A DNA stretch of 64,000 bases. Origin: Desmodesmus armatus (lineage: Eukaryota; Chlorophyta; Chlorophyceae; Sphaeropleales; Scenedesmaceae). The stretch's first letter is position 1. Each line of letters begins with the position of its first letter. Below the pieces are notes generated by a model. It saw only the letters and a list, made by a program, of their open reading frames with translations. It was not told where the DNA came from and ran no database searches. The stretch lies in NCBI GenBank assembly GCA_007449985.2, contig VIIQ02000759.1, positions 184,002-248,001 on the forward strand, in the 5' to 3' direction. The position numbers were made by a program, and so were the translations under genes. Below, in pieces: positions 34,368-45,200 of this stretch.

Positions 34368-35482
34368 TTATTGCAACGACCTCGTGAGAGGAAGTTGCTT
34401 AGGAGGCATACAGGCTCCCCCCTCCCCCCCGCAGGGGGGGAGGGCAGGTCAATACGGGGTAGGAAACGGCCGTTAGCAGGCCAGCTGTGGTTCATGCCAA
34501 CGTTGATATGTGAGAATATCAAAACGCTTTGCTATTACGGCTGCGTGCTTGCAGCGCTGGATTGAACTTGAACCCAGCAGCTCCGAGGGGCAAACGCCAA
34601 GCCGGACAGCTTTCAGCGATAAAGTTTGTCCTTTATCTTGTTCCAGCCCTCCGTGAATCCTGAGCGTGGCTAGTTGCGTGTAAGTAGATACACCGATATA
34701 TCTCTGCAGCCCCTGTGAGTTTCGTCATGGGGGCGCCTCAATAAGGTGTGTCGCTATGGGCGGAAGGCATTGGTACCAATTGCGTGTGCGTTCGTGTACA
34801 TGGGGGGCAGCGACAGTTGCTGGTCCCCGAACAGGTGACTAACCTGCAGGTGCCAGCAGCTGCAAACGCGAAGTCCCAAGCATTGATGACAGTTCCATAT
34901 TGCTGTCGGATGCGTGTCTCATGCATGGTACCCATGCCGGATGTCACCGCGAATCGCGGTCCGCGATCATTGCATCAGGAGAGGTCATCTGCTCCTGAGG
35001 AAGCCAGACGCCCCGACAGCTGCAACTTAGACACCTGGCATCAGTCCCGCATCGATGCAACACAGCCAGCGTAGACAGCATGCGGCAGCCTGCCTACAGA
35101 CAACTGTTGCCCATGCAGCAGCATGCTTGGTGTGAGTGCAAACTGCTGCAGGTATGCAGCAACGCGGCATGCCCGTGCAAGTTAAACATTGCTGCACCAG
35201 CAAAAACACTCAGCGACAGCGACACCAGCAGCAGCAGCAACAAGTACACTCGGAAGACAGCGATAGCAGGACAGCACCAGCAAGCACACTCAGCGGATGT
35301 GCAAAACAGCAGCAACACCAGTCACTACATGCTACAACAGTGCCGAAGTCAACTTCAACACAGTGTGCTTGTCATGATATGGCGCAAGGCGTTTTGCACA
35401 GCCACGGTACAGGGGTGCCACATACCCATAAAAAGCCGAGGTCGTTGCTGTACTGACGCCAGCCGGGCGTTAGACGTTCTAT
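34368..35482 (+). mobile_element. Dispersed element, copy B (about 1.1 kb), intergenic
   Basis: Second copy of the element at 27857-29153, same orientation and same ends. It is shorter because the 135-bp internal doubling and its G-runs are missing. Relative to copy A it has a 14-nt insertion at about 34950 that turns CCGCGATC into a chain of palindromes (CCGCGAATCGCGGTCCGCGA). Its flanks contain TAT on both sides. No coding capacity recognised. Confidence 0.78.
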
Positions 35483-35570
35483 CAGATGAGCCAGGGGGAG
35501 CTGAACACCCCATATTGGCGCGCACAACGGCACAACGGCACAACGGCACAATTAACCTCTTACAGAAAAA

Positions 35571-35749
35571 GATGTTGAGAGCATGGTGGTGGTCCAGCAG
35601 CAGCTGCTCAAGTTACAGCAAGCCATGAAGGCACCACGGAACGGGAAATTGGGCGCACTTTTGGCGAGATCTCAGTGGAGCAGCTCAGTGAGCAGCAGGC
35701 ACCCAGGAGACGCAAGCCACCCACCGCTGCCATCAGGCAACTAAATTGA
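35571..35749 (+). other. Possible orphan terminal exon
   Basis: After an acceptor-like CTCTTACAG, two frames stay open to stops at 35742 and 35747. One reads KDVESMVVVQQQLLKLQQ, the other REIGRTFGEISVEQLSEQQ then PRRRKPPTAAIRQLN. The composition looks protein-like. It lies just after element copy B, so it could be the remnant of a gene cut off by that insertion, or chance. I cannot assign a family. Confidence 0.25.
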
Positions 35750-36288
35750 GACCCCGACAAGCCATAGTCCTGCACACGGTTTGCCTCTCCCCCCCTTCTA
35801 CTGCACATGTTTTGCCTCCGCTCAGCTGCCCCCCCCCCCTACCTTCCTCTTGGGAAGTGACCCTCCACCCCCCCCCCCCAAAAACAACCACAGTTGGACA
35901 TTGAGTGCTGGTTTCTGATTCCAATTCGTGCAATGCCTGCTCGTTTCACGGGAGGGAGGGGGTATGTCTTGGGGTCCCGGAACAAGTGGTCCAGCAGCCC
36001 CATCTTCGGTCACCTGTCACGTAAAGCACATGATGAGTTTTGCAGCTATATCTAGAGCAGCACCGCGGAAAACTTGCCTGGGCCAGATTGATTGGTCAAT
36101 GAATACTGACAACCCGGAGGTCCCCGAATACTGACAACGCACTCGGATCCCAACAGGAAGGTCGCTCAGTCAAGTTGCCTGACGTCACATCGTCTCGTGT
36201 GTAGCTGCAGCGGACCGGTTGCACTCGACCTTGACCTGCATCCGCCCCTCCGCAGCTTATCCTCGCTGTCATCTATGCTGTGAACGAC

Positions 36289-39200
36289 ATGAAGCACGCT
36301 CATCTACTCTTACTTGCTTTGCTGGGCAGCGCGGCTCTCCTATCCGCTGCACAAAAATCACCCACACCAGCACCATCGTCTACTGCCTTCAGCAAAGCAG
36401 CTGCCACAACATGCCAGCTGGAGGTGGAAGGTTTGGGCAGCGCTGGTAGAGCAGGCATCAAAGCAGCAAAGCTGGCATGCAGCGGAGGCACGATCACAGC
36501 AGCAGCATCCCCTGTGCTGCTCAAGGCACTCGGCCCAAAAGGGGCCCAGGGAGTGTCTTGGTCAACGAGCCCAGCATGCACTGAGTACGTCGATGCAGTA
36601 AAGTGCCTCTTCGTCATCTGCTCCGATACGCCTGTCATTTTCGTGAAGCCAGTGCTCAAGGGCATTCAGCTGCCAGCTGATCAGCTCACATTTGGACTGT
36701 GTGTGGTAGCTGGCAGCGAGGCTGTCCTGCGTGGAGGGCTCTTTACAGACAACGGGATGCGTTCCGTAGTCGTGGACGGCAAAGGCACGGCCCTGCTGAT
36801 CGAAGACAGCACCTTTGAAGGGGGTGAGGGCGTAGGGCCCAATAGCCCTTCTGCAGGAGGGATTGTTGCACAGGGAGGCCGCACAGTGATCACCACCAGC
36901 CGATTTGCAGGCAACATCGCAGCAAACGGCGCAGCTATTTGGGCTGCTGGACAGGCGAAGGTGGATGTCGACCCTGATTCAAGGAGAAGTCAGGTGGGTG
37001 GAGGTGGCTGCAGAAGTCAGTTGAGGGAAGGGGATACTGTGTGTACTTGCAGCCTGAAGGTCGATAGCCCACTTGGCCCTTCACAGCTGCACAAATGTCT
37101 AATGAACCCTGTAGAGGAAGGGAGATGGCACATTCAGACTGTGGCTTATACTGCAGCTGGCAGATGATCCTACCAGCCTGCAGCATGCAGCATTCAGCCT
37201 GTCCCTGGTCGCACACCAAACACAGCAGCTTTTTGCCATGCGATCAGGAGTACAGATTAGCAGCTGTCCAGCACAGTAGCAGCACAAAACCCCTTGAGAT
37301 CAAGTGCAAGGGTAGCGGTTGTCCGAAGCTGTTAGTATCAGCCTGACGCACCCTGTTCGTTTGTGCCATGGATAGGTTTGCTCTCAGGCGGGAGCCTGGT
37401 TCTGCAGTGACCGTGCTCCTTGCTCCCCCCTCTCTCCCTCTGTGTTCTGCACTAGTTTCCTGCAGGGCAGGCCAGACCTCACCCCCCCCCCCGGCATGGC
37501 TGCTCACAGTGTGTTCCCCCCCCCAGATAAATAGTGTGTATCAGCTTTTTGAAAAGCTTCTTTGTATCAGCTTCTTGAAATGCAACCCCAAGGAGCAGCA
37601 CTTGCTCAGTCAGTACAGCAGCAGCACTTACCGCCATATCATCATAAAGGGTGGACACCGGTTGGACAGTGACCGGCGGGGGGGCGGGGGGGGGGGGGGG
37701 GGGGGCTGCTGACATGCCAGGGTAGTGCAGGACATGGTCTTGCACACCATAGTGGTGTTGCACACAACCCTTGTGGTTCTTTCTGGGTAGTGAGTAAGGA
37801 AACTAGTACACCTTATTTCTTGAGGGGCAGGGCGATGAGCGAAAATGGTTTGTGGCAGCAGGGGGGGGGGGTGAGCTTTGCAGAAGCAGCTTGGAATGAG
37901 AAACTCTCACTCACCTTTGTCGCCTTGACGGTGGAACTAGGCCACCCTCGATCCCTGGTAGCCTCCCAGGGTGGCCACCATGGATCCAGAGTAGCCTAGT
38001 TTCACCGCTATGGCGATAAAGGTGAATGAGAGCTTCTCATGCTCAGGTGCACTGGCGTAAGCAAGGTGCGCAGCGCCTTGGGGCAGCTTTAGCTGCTTGC
38101 GAAGCCACCAGAAGAGCGGCTGCAACACAGCAACACAGTGCAGTCCCTGGGGGGGGGGGGGAGCAACTGAGGTCTGGCCAGAAAAAGGGGTGCTGAAAAG
38201 GGGGGGGGACAACTGAGACCTGGCCAGGAAACAGGGTACCGAAAAGGGGGGAGCAAAAAGCACATTGCCGTGGGAACTAGCCCCCCTTTCTCTCCTCCAC
38301 CATCACACCCTGATTCGAGGAACACTTACAACAGGATGCCAAGGCTGCAAGCATTTGACCCCTGCCTGCCCTGCCATCCTTTTTGTTTCTATCTGACAAC
38401 CCGGGGGGGGGGGGGGGGGGGCATGCCCTCATCGCCTGGGCACACACACACACACAGCCAAGTAGTCCCCACTGCTGCAAACCCAAGGCAACGCCTCACC
38501 GCCGTCAATATCCACGTGTGCATGTCTGCTGCTGTCCCTTCCCTCCCCTCCCTACCCGCCTGCTGTACTGGCAGGCCAGCCTGGGTCTATCTTCCTCAAC
38601 AACTTTGCAACCAAGGAAGGAGGAGACGTCTTTGTTGATGATGAAGCTGAGGTCACTATCTCTGGCGCCTCGATGCAAGGAGCCGCAGCAGTACAAGACG
38701 GAGGCTCGATCGCCATCAGCGGCAACACTACCCTCGTGCTTACCGCCACTTCCGTCAGCAAGGCATCAGCGATCGATCGCAGGGGCTGCATCGGCGTGAC
38801 AGAAAACGCGACCCTCATTATGGTGCGATCATCAGTGTCCGGTTGCTCCACGAGCAACGGAGTCGCTGGCGGAATTGGCGCCAGAGATACTGCGACCGTT
38901 ATTCTTGATAACAGTAACGTTACTAACAACATCGCCGGGACTGAGGCCGTCCAACCAGCGGTCGCAGGCGGCATTTCTGCTGACGGGCGGAGCCAGGTCT
39001 TGTTGATCAACGCGAGGGTGTCGGGAAACAAGGCTGGCTACGGAGGTGGTATGTTTGTCAGCGATGAGGCTTCTGTTGTCACACAAGGTGGCACCCGCAT
39101 CACAGGCAACTCTGCAGGCAAGTACTGGGTTTGAGGGGTTGGGATACAGTTCAGGATGCACCCGCAGGGACTAAGGGCAGTTGGACAGGGCAATCTGGCG

Positions 39201-42200
39201 GCATGACACATCTCTGCAGTTACTTGGCAATCGACGGCCGCTGTTTGACACACACTGTTCAAAATTTTTTCAGAAGAAACCCTGAGGGTAAGGTTTCACC
39301 TCCTGAAGTGGCTGACCCTGAACCCTTGTGCACCTGATTGCTCCTCTACTGCAGGCAAAGCTGGCGGCGGTGTTTACATGGCTTCAAGCAACTTCGATGC
39401 CAAGGAGCTGTTGGCAGTAACAACCAAAAACCAGGCCCCAGCTGGGCGGGATGTCAGCTTTGAGGCACATGACATAAAGGTGTGCTGATGTCCCTGGTAA
39501 AGTTTAAGGGATGATCATGACTCATAATTACCGTCTATCCTGCAGGTGCTGGGTGCAACAGCAGCTCGTTCTGGACCCTGCAAACCCACCCTTCAAAAAT
39601 GCGCGTGACGCTCTACAAACACACTGACAGCATGCTGTGTGTGTATAGACACAGGGAGTAGTCAGTCCTTGTCAGGTGCCGGGGAGCAACAACTGCTCCG
39701 GGACCGCCCTTCCAAACCCCACAATTGGAATTGTGTGTGACACAAATAGCTTCTATGTATGGATCCCATGTATCCTCAGAGTCCACACAATCGGGTATGC
39801 CATGTGTTTGTCCTGGCATGTGCTGGGGAGCAACAGCAGCCTGGATGAATCTGTCACCAGCATAATGCTTGCAAGGCTCTACGGATACTCTGACAGTATG
39901 CCGAGTTTGTGTATGTGCTCACTCCTGCAGGTGCTGGGGAGCAACAGCAGCCTGCATGAATGTGCAAGGCTCTACTTTCACCAGCGCAATGCTTGCAGCG
40001 CTCTACAAATACACTGACAGCATTCCACGCTGGTGTGTGTTTTCACTCCTGCAGGTGCTGGGCAGCAACAGCAGCCTGGATGAATTTGTCACCAGCACAG
40101 ACAGCCAAGGGGGCGTCCTGCACCTTACCCTGAATGTCACAGGCCCACAGGAGTTGCCTTCAGACGAGGCGGTCAAGGTTTCGCTTCTTGATGAGGCCAT
40201 TACAAACCTGTACACAAATTGTAACATTTCTCCCCCCCCCCCCCCCACCACCAAAATGCTTGCAGCGCACTACAAACACACTGACAGTATGCTCTGCCTG
40301 TGTGTATGTATCCTGCACTCTTGCAGGTGCTGGGCAGCAACAGCAGCCTGGAAGAGTTTGTCACCAGCACAGACAGCCAGGGGGGCGTCCTGCACCTCAC
40401 CCTGAATGTCACAGGCCCTCAAGATCTGCCTTCAGACGAATCGGTCAAGGTTTCGCTTCTTGACGAGGCCAATACAACTTTGTATACAGAGACAGTGAAG
40501 AGTGCGAGTAAGGGCGATGCCCCAGGGGAGCGAACTGTCGGCCTGAAGATCCGACAGCCTCCCGGTGAGCCCTACTGCTGCTGCTGCTGGCACTTTGCAC
40601 AACAATAGAGTGGAGCGTGCATGCCCACTCTAGAGACACCCTGTAGTGCCTTCTGCGCCATGACTTATAGGGCTGATACCTCAACACATGATGACCTCAC
40701 ACAATGCCAAACATACTACCTCCTCTTCACTCCTTATCAATGGCATGCGCATTCAAACAAAATAGTCAAACAAGCAAACAGACAACAAAATAGTCAAAAT
40801 CATGTGGATGCTGCGGCCCTGCAGGTGACTACATCCTGCGCTTCGAAGGAGAAGGTCTCACGGAGCTGGCTGCCCCTCCAGTGGACCAGCCGCTGCGCAT
40901 TGTGCCCTGCCCCAAGGGCTATGTGACGGCCAGCACTGGGGATGCTTGTGAGTGGGGCAGTGTGGTCGAAGCGGGAGGGGAGGGTGTGCGCGGGGGTGAT
41001 TGTGTGGGTGGGTGGGTGGGGGAGGGGTGTGTGTGTTTTTATGTATGGGGAGGGTTCAGGGCTTGGAGCTTAGGGCCCAGACCCTGTGAGTGTTGCGCAA
41101 TGGTGGAGCAAGCGCATGATTGCTGCTTGCACCCTCCAGTGGACCAACCGCTGTGCATTGTGCCGTGCTCCAAGGGATGTATGACGGCCAGCACTGGGGA
41201 TGCCTGTGAGTGGAGCTGTGTGGTCGAAGCGGGAGGGGGAGGGGGGGTGTGCAGGGGGGGGGGTTGCCGGGGGGGCTGTATGTGTATGTGTGTGTGTGGG
41301 GGGGGGGGGGGGGGGGGTGAAGGGTTCAGGGCTTAGAGCTTAGGGCCCAGACCCTGTGAGTGTTGCAGAATGGCGAATCATGCGCCTGGTTGCTGCTTGC
41401 ACCCTTGGTGCATGTGCGTCTGGTGTGCACAGGAAGTGGTGGTGTTCTTCGGACATTGCATGCTTCTCTGGTTGTGCGTTTTGCTGTCTACCTCAGTCAC
41501 ACAAAGGGCTGTCCAGCGAATTGGTTGGGACAGCAGCAGCGCTGTATATGACGTCTGAACAGATGTGGACGCCACGTCGGCAGAAAAAAACGATTCGTCA
41601 ACACTTCTTCAGGTCGATATGGTCCGGATTGTACCCGTCTGGATCGTACCCATGTGAAGAAGGGTTGGCGAATTGCTTTCTTCTGCCGACGTGGCGTCCG
41701 CATCTGTTTACGGGGCCAAACTCGATGAAAGGTTTACGGCCGCAGCAGTTTCCAGTTGCGTTGTTTTGCGTTCACCACATGCCAGGATGCGGTGCTGACA
41801 CTCCCCGTTGCATGCTGAGACAGGCTAACCACTCACACACAAACGCAACAACGTGCTTACTGTTAACCTCTAGATGCCCTGCCTGCCTGCCTGCCTGCCC
41901 GCCCGCCGCCCGCCCGCCTGCCTGCCTGCCTGCATGTCTGCCTGCCCGCCCGCCCGCCCGCCCGCCCGCCCGCCCGCCCGCCCGCCCGCCCGCCCGCCTG
42001 CCTGCCTGCCTGCCTGCCTGCCCGCCTGCCTGCCTGCCTGCCTGCCCACCCGCCCGCCCGCCCGCCGCCCGCAGGCATCCCTTGTGTGAAGGTTACTTCT
42101 CCTTTGACCCCTTTGACTCTGAGTGCACCATGTGCCTGCCTAATGCACAGTGCCCCGGAGGGTCGACCCTCTGGCCAAAACCAGGTAAAAACCCATAAAT

Positions 42201-45200
42201 GTTGTCAAATCTATAAAAACCGGGTGCCAGTACTGCACGCTTGTCAGTTTTCAGGGCTGCAACCTGCCGCATATGTGATAAGGCAGCTGGCAGCTGGCAG
42301 CTGGCAGCTTCATGCATTACTGCTTTAGCATGGCTTGCCGTCGAGCCTGTTACGACTAACTGAGCATGTTCCGTGGGCATGAAATGCTTCAGTCTGCCAG
42401 TTTGCATTTTTGTTGGGCTTCAAATCAAAGCTGTGCAGTTGTTGAGAGCCATGTTGCACTTATGCCATCACGTTTAGAGCAGATATGTGGTGTAGGTCAA
42501 GGTGTGCGTACTGTTGATGCTGCAACATGATGCTGAAGTACTTCCTTTGTCACTTTCCCAAGCTCAAATCATAACCCTTGTGGGGTAGAAGTGTGACGTG
42601 CTCTATGTGTGTGATGCGCCTTCTGCAGGGTACTGGCACTCCGCACCTCAATCGGTACAGCTGCACAAGTGAGTCATGGCGGTTGTTCATTGCGTTTGAA
42701 TTGTGTTATTTGTTATTTTTTATTTTGCGGCGCGCAAATCCTTGTGGGCAGCGGCATGGCACCTCAATTAGTCTATAGACCTGTCGATAGTGGTCCTTGT
42801 AGTTGGGCTTGTAATTTAGCAAACTGCAGTGCTTGAAAAGCATGACTTGATGCAGTTGGCCAAACCTGTTACGTACCTGTATACAAGCATCAACAGCGGA
42901 GTAGCAGCTCTGGGGTATCTCTTCACGCTGTCCGTGCTGGTCCCTGCCTGTACTCCCTGTGTCGTGATTTGGGGAGAGTCCCTTCTTGTGCAAAACAGCA
43001 CGTAGTAGTGTTGTCATTTAACTTTGCAAGTTCTGAAATTCAATATTGCGAGATTCTCAAAATTTCCTTTGCAATCTATGCTGCTGTTCAGGTGCTTCAA
43101 CCCTGCGGCTTGCCAGGGCTCCAATGCTCTCAACGAGACCACCTCACAGCGGCGGCGGCTGCTGGCAGTCAAGAGCACCCCAGGCTATAAGACAGAGCAG
43201 TGCGCGGAGCCATACCAGGGCAACTTGTGCGGTAAGTTTGATGTTTCAAGCCTCTTGTGGTTGCAGGGTTCAGGGATTGGGGGGATAAGGTCAAGGGTCA
43301 TGTGGGATTTGGGGGCAGGTTAGGCTAAACCCCCCAAGCTACAGTACAGAGCAGTGCGCGAAGCCATACCAGGGCAACTTGTACGGTAAGTTCGCTGTAT
43401 CCAGCCTCTTGTGGTTGCAGGGTGAAGGGGGTGGGGGATAAGGTCAAGGGTTCTACAGGGTTAGGGGGGAGTTGGGCTGGACCCTACCCTCAAACCCTAA
43501 ACCCTAAACCTAGCAGCCCAGGCTACAAGACAGAACAGTGTGCGCAGCCATACCAGGGCAACTTGTGCGTTGAGTGCGTTGTTTCCACCCTCTTACGGTT
43601 GCAGGGGTTGAGAGGGGGTTTAAGGTCAAGGGTTATGGGATGCGGGGGAGATTAGGCTAAACCCTAAACCCTAGTCCAGCGATTTTGGTGCAACGCACTC
43701 GCTGACAGCATGTTTGACAGCATTTCACCTACCCTCAGGGTTCCTCAAGGCACAGAGCTTTCCCAAGCATCAATGAAGTGTGGGGCGCCAGCTCTCTCCC
43801 TGAATTTCATGGGCTACATTCACGTGTCTCCCTATTTGCCTGCGGTAGCGTCAGCGCCAAGGTGACTGCAAGCAGGGCTATGGATTGGTCATCATAACAT
43901 AAGTCAGGGCCTGGTGCGGCATGCTGTGCTTTGCTTGGCTGCCCCATCCAGTCCATGCTGTGCCATGCTATGCTGATCGCCCACGTGACTGCAAGGAGGG
44001 CTATGGCAAGGTCCAAGCACTTTTGCGCCTCATTCAGAAACCTTGCGCGTGTTGTGGCTAAGTGGCCCATGCCGTGCCATGCTGTGTTGTGCCATGCTGT
44101 GCTGTGCTGTGCTGATCGCCCAGGTGACTGCAAGGAGGGCTATGGCAAGGTCCGGGCGTTCCTGTGTCGCAAGTGCATGTCCAAGGGCGTCATTATCATC
44201 CTGTACATAGCAGCAGCGCTGGTGATGATTGCGCTGATCGAGCTGTTGCTGTACTTCAACCGGAGTGCCACCAACATCACCAGGACAGACCTGCAGCAGG
44301 CACGACCTGAGGAGTTTTTGAAGGTGTTGGTGCTGCATGGCCAGTGGTGAGCTTTGTTGAACCCGGGGGGGTGAGGGGGGGGGTGTGAACACTGGTTGAT
44401 TGGTGTGTGCAGTGTGCGTGTTGAGCACGTCGCGTATTTGGAGAGATGCGCATCAGGTTCTCATAGGTTCTACAGCATCCTAAGCCTATAAGCCCTGCGT
44501 ATGTAAGGACAGGGGGTGAGGAGAGGGGGGATGTGAGGGATGAAGCAAACCCAACTGTGTTGCAAAATCTGTGCATCTATGTCTATCGTCTTGCAGGATG
44601 ACATACACACCCATTGACCCCAACTTGTGGCATACAAACTGTACCTGCTGATCAGCATTGGTCCACCACTCTCTTTTGACACCCTCTCTCACTCCAAAAC
44701 GCTCTGTGATGTGCTGTGCTGCCCTGCTCTACGCTGTGCTGTGCTGTGCTCCGTCGTCCCACAGGCTATACATCATGTCCAACCTCGTGGGTATCCCCTG
44801 GCCTGCCTCCCTCTCCTACCCCATGCAAGTCATCAGTGGGCTGTGGTCCAGCGCATCAGGCACTAGCATCGGCCTGGAGTGTGTGCTACCCCATGAGAGC
44901 AAGATACCACTGGGTGTACAGAAGGTCCTGCTGTGTCTGTTGACACCTGCTGCCATCCTGTGTGTCATAGTGGTCTTTGAGGCTATATGGCATCGCTTCA
45001 GGCCGCGGAGGTACGCCACTGTTCACCACTGTTCGGGCAAGGGTTTGGGTCTTGGTTCGGGAGGGTTTTCTTGTTTGGGTCACCCTTTCTGGGTCCTTGC
45101 TTGGATATAGTAGAGGGGAATTGGGCTGGGTGGATGTTGGATTGCAGTGATGCGGTGCCGGCAGGCTGGATGTGACACAACCTTGCTGTACTGTACGGCT

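Larger units (their letters stand above)
32463..36288. other. Intergenic region between MAK16 and the beta-helix membrane protein
   Basis: Holds the MAK16 3' flank, a (CAGCA)n microsatellite, an about 80-bp dispersed repeat (32953-33033), G-runs (27 G at 34060-34086), element copy B (34368-35482), an 8-bp tandem repeat (CACAACGG, 35522-35545) and a possible orphan exon (35571-35749). TGTAA motifs at 33300 and 33379 could serve MAK16 but are far away. No complete gene is seen. Confidence 0.55.

Noticed and set aside
36280..36288. Upstream GTG start for the membrane protein
   Set aside because: A eukaryotic gene needs ATG; ATG at 36289 gives a clean signal peptide.
41356..42198. A 280-codon frame with Pro/Ala/Cys repeats
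   Set aside because: It runs through a fold-back element and a tetranucleotide microsatellite; only 42075-42184 is coding, in another context fixed by phase.
44594..44660. Possible extra exon (GATGACATACACACCC …) in the membrane-protein gene
   Set aside because: The exons ending at 44346 and starting at 44765 join in phase and give the continuous motif HGQWLYIMSNLVG, so no exon is needed here.
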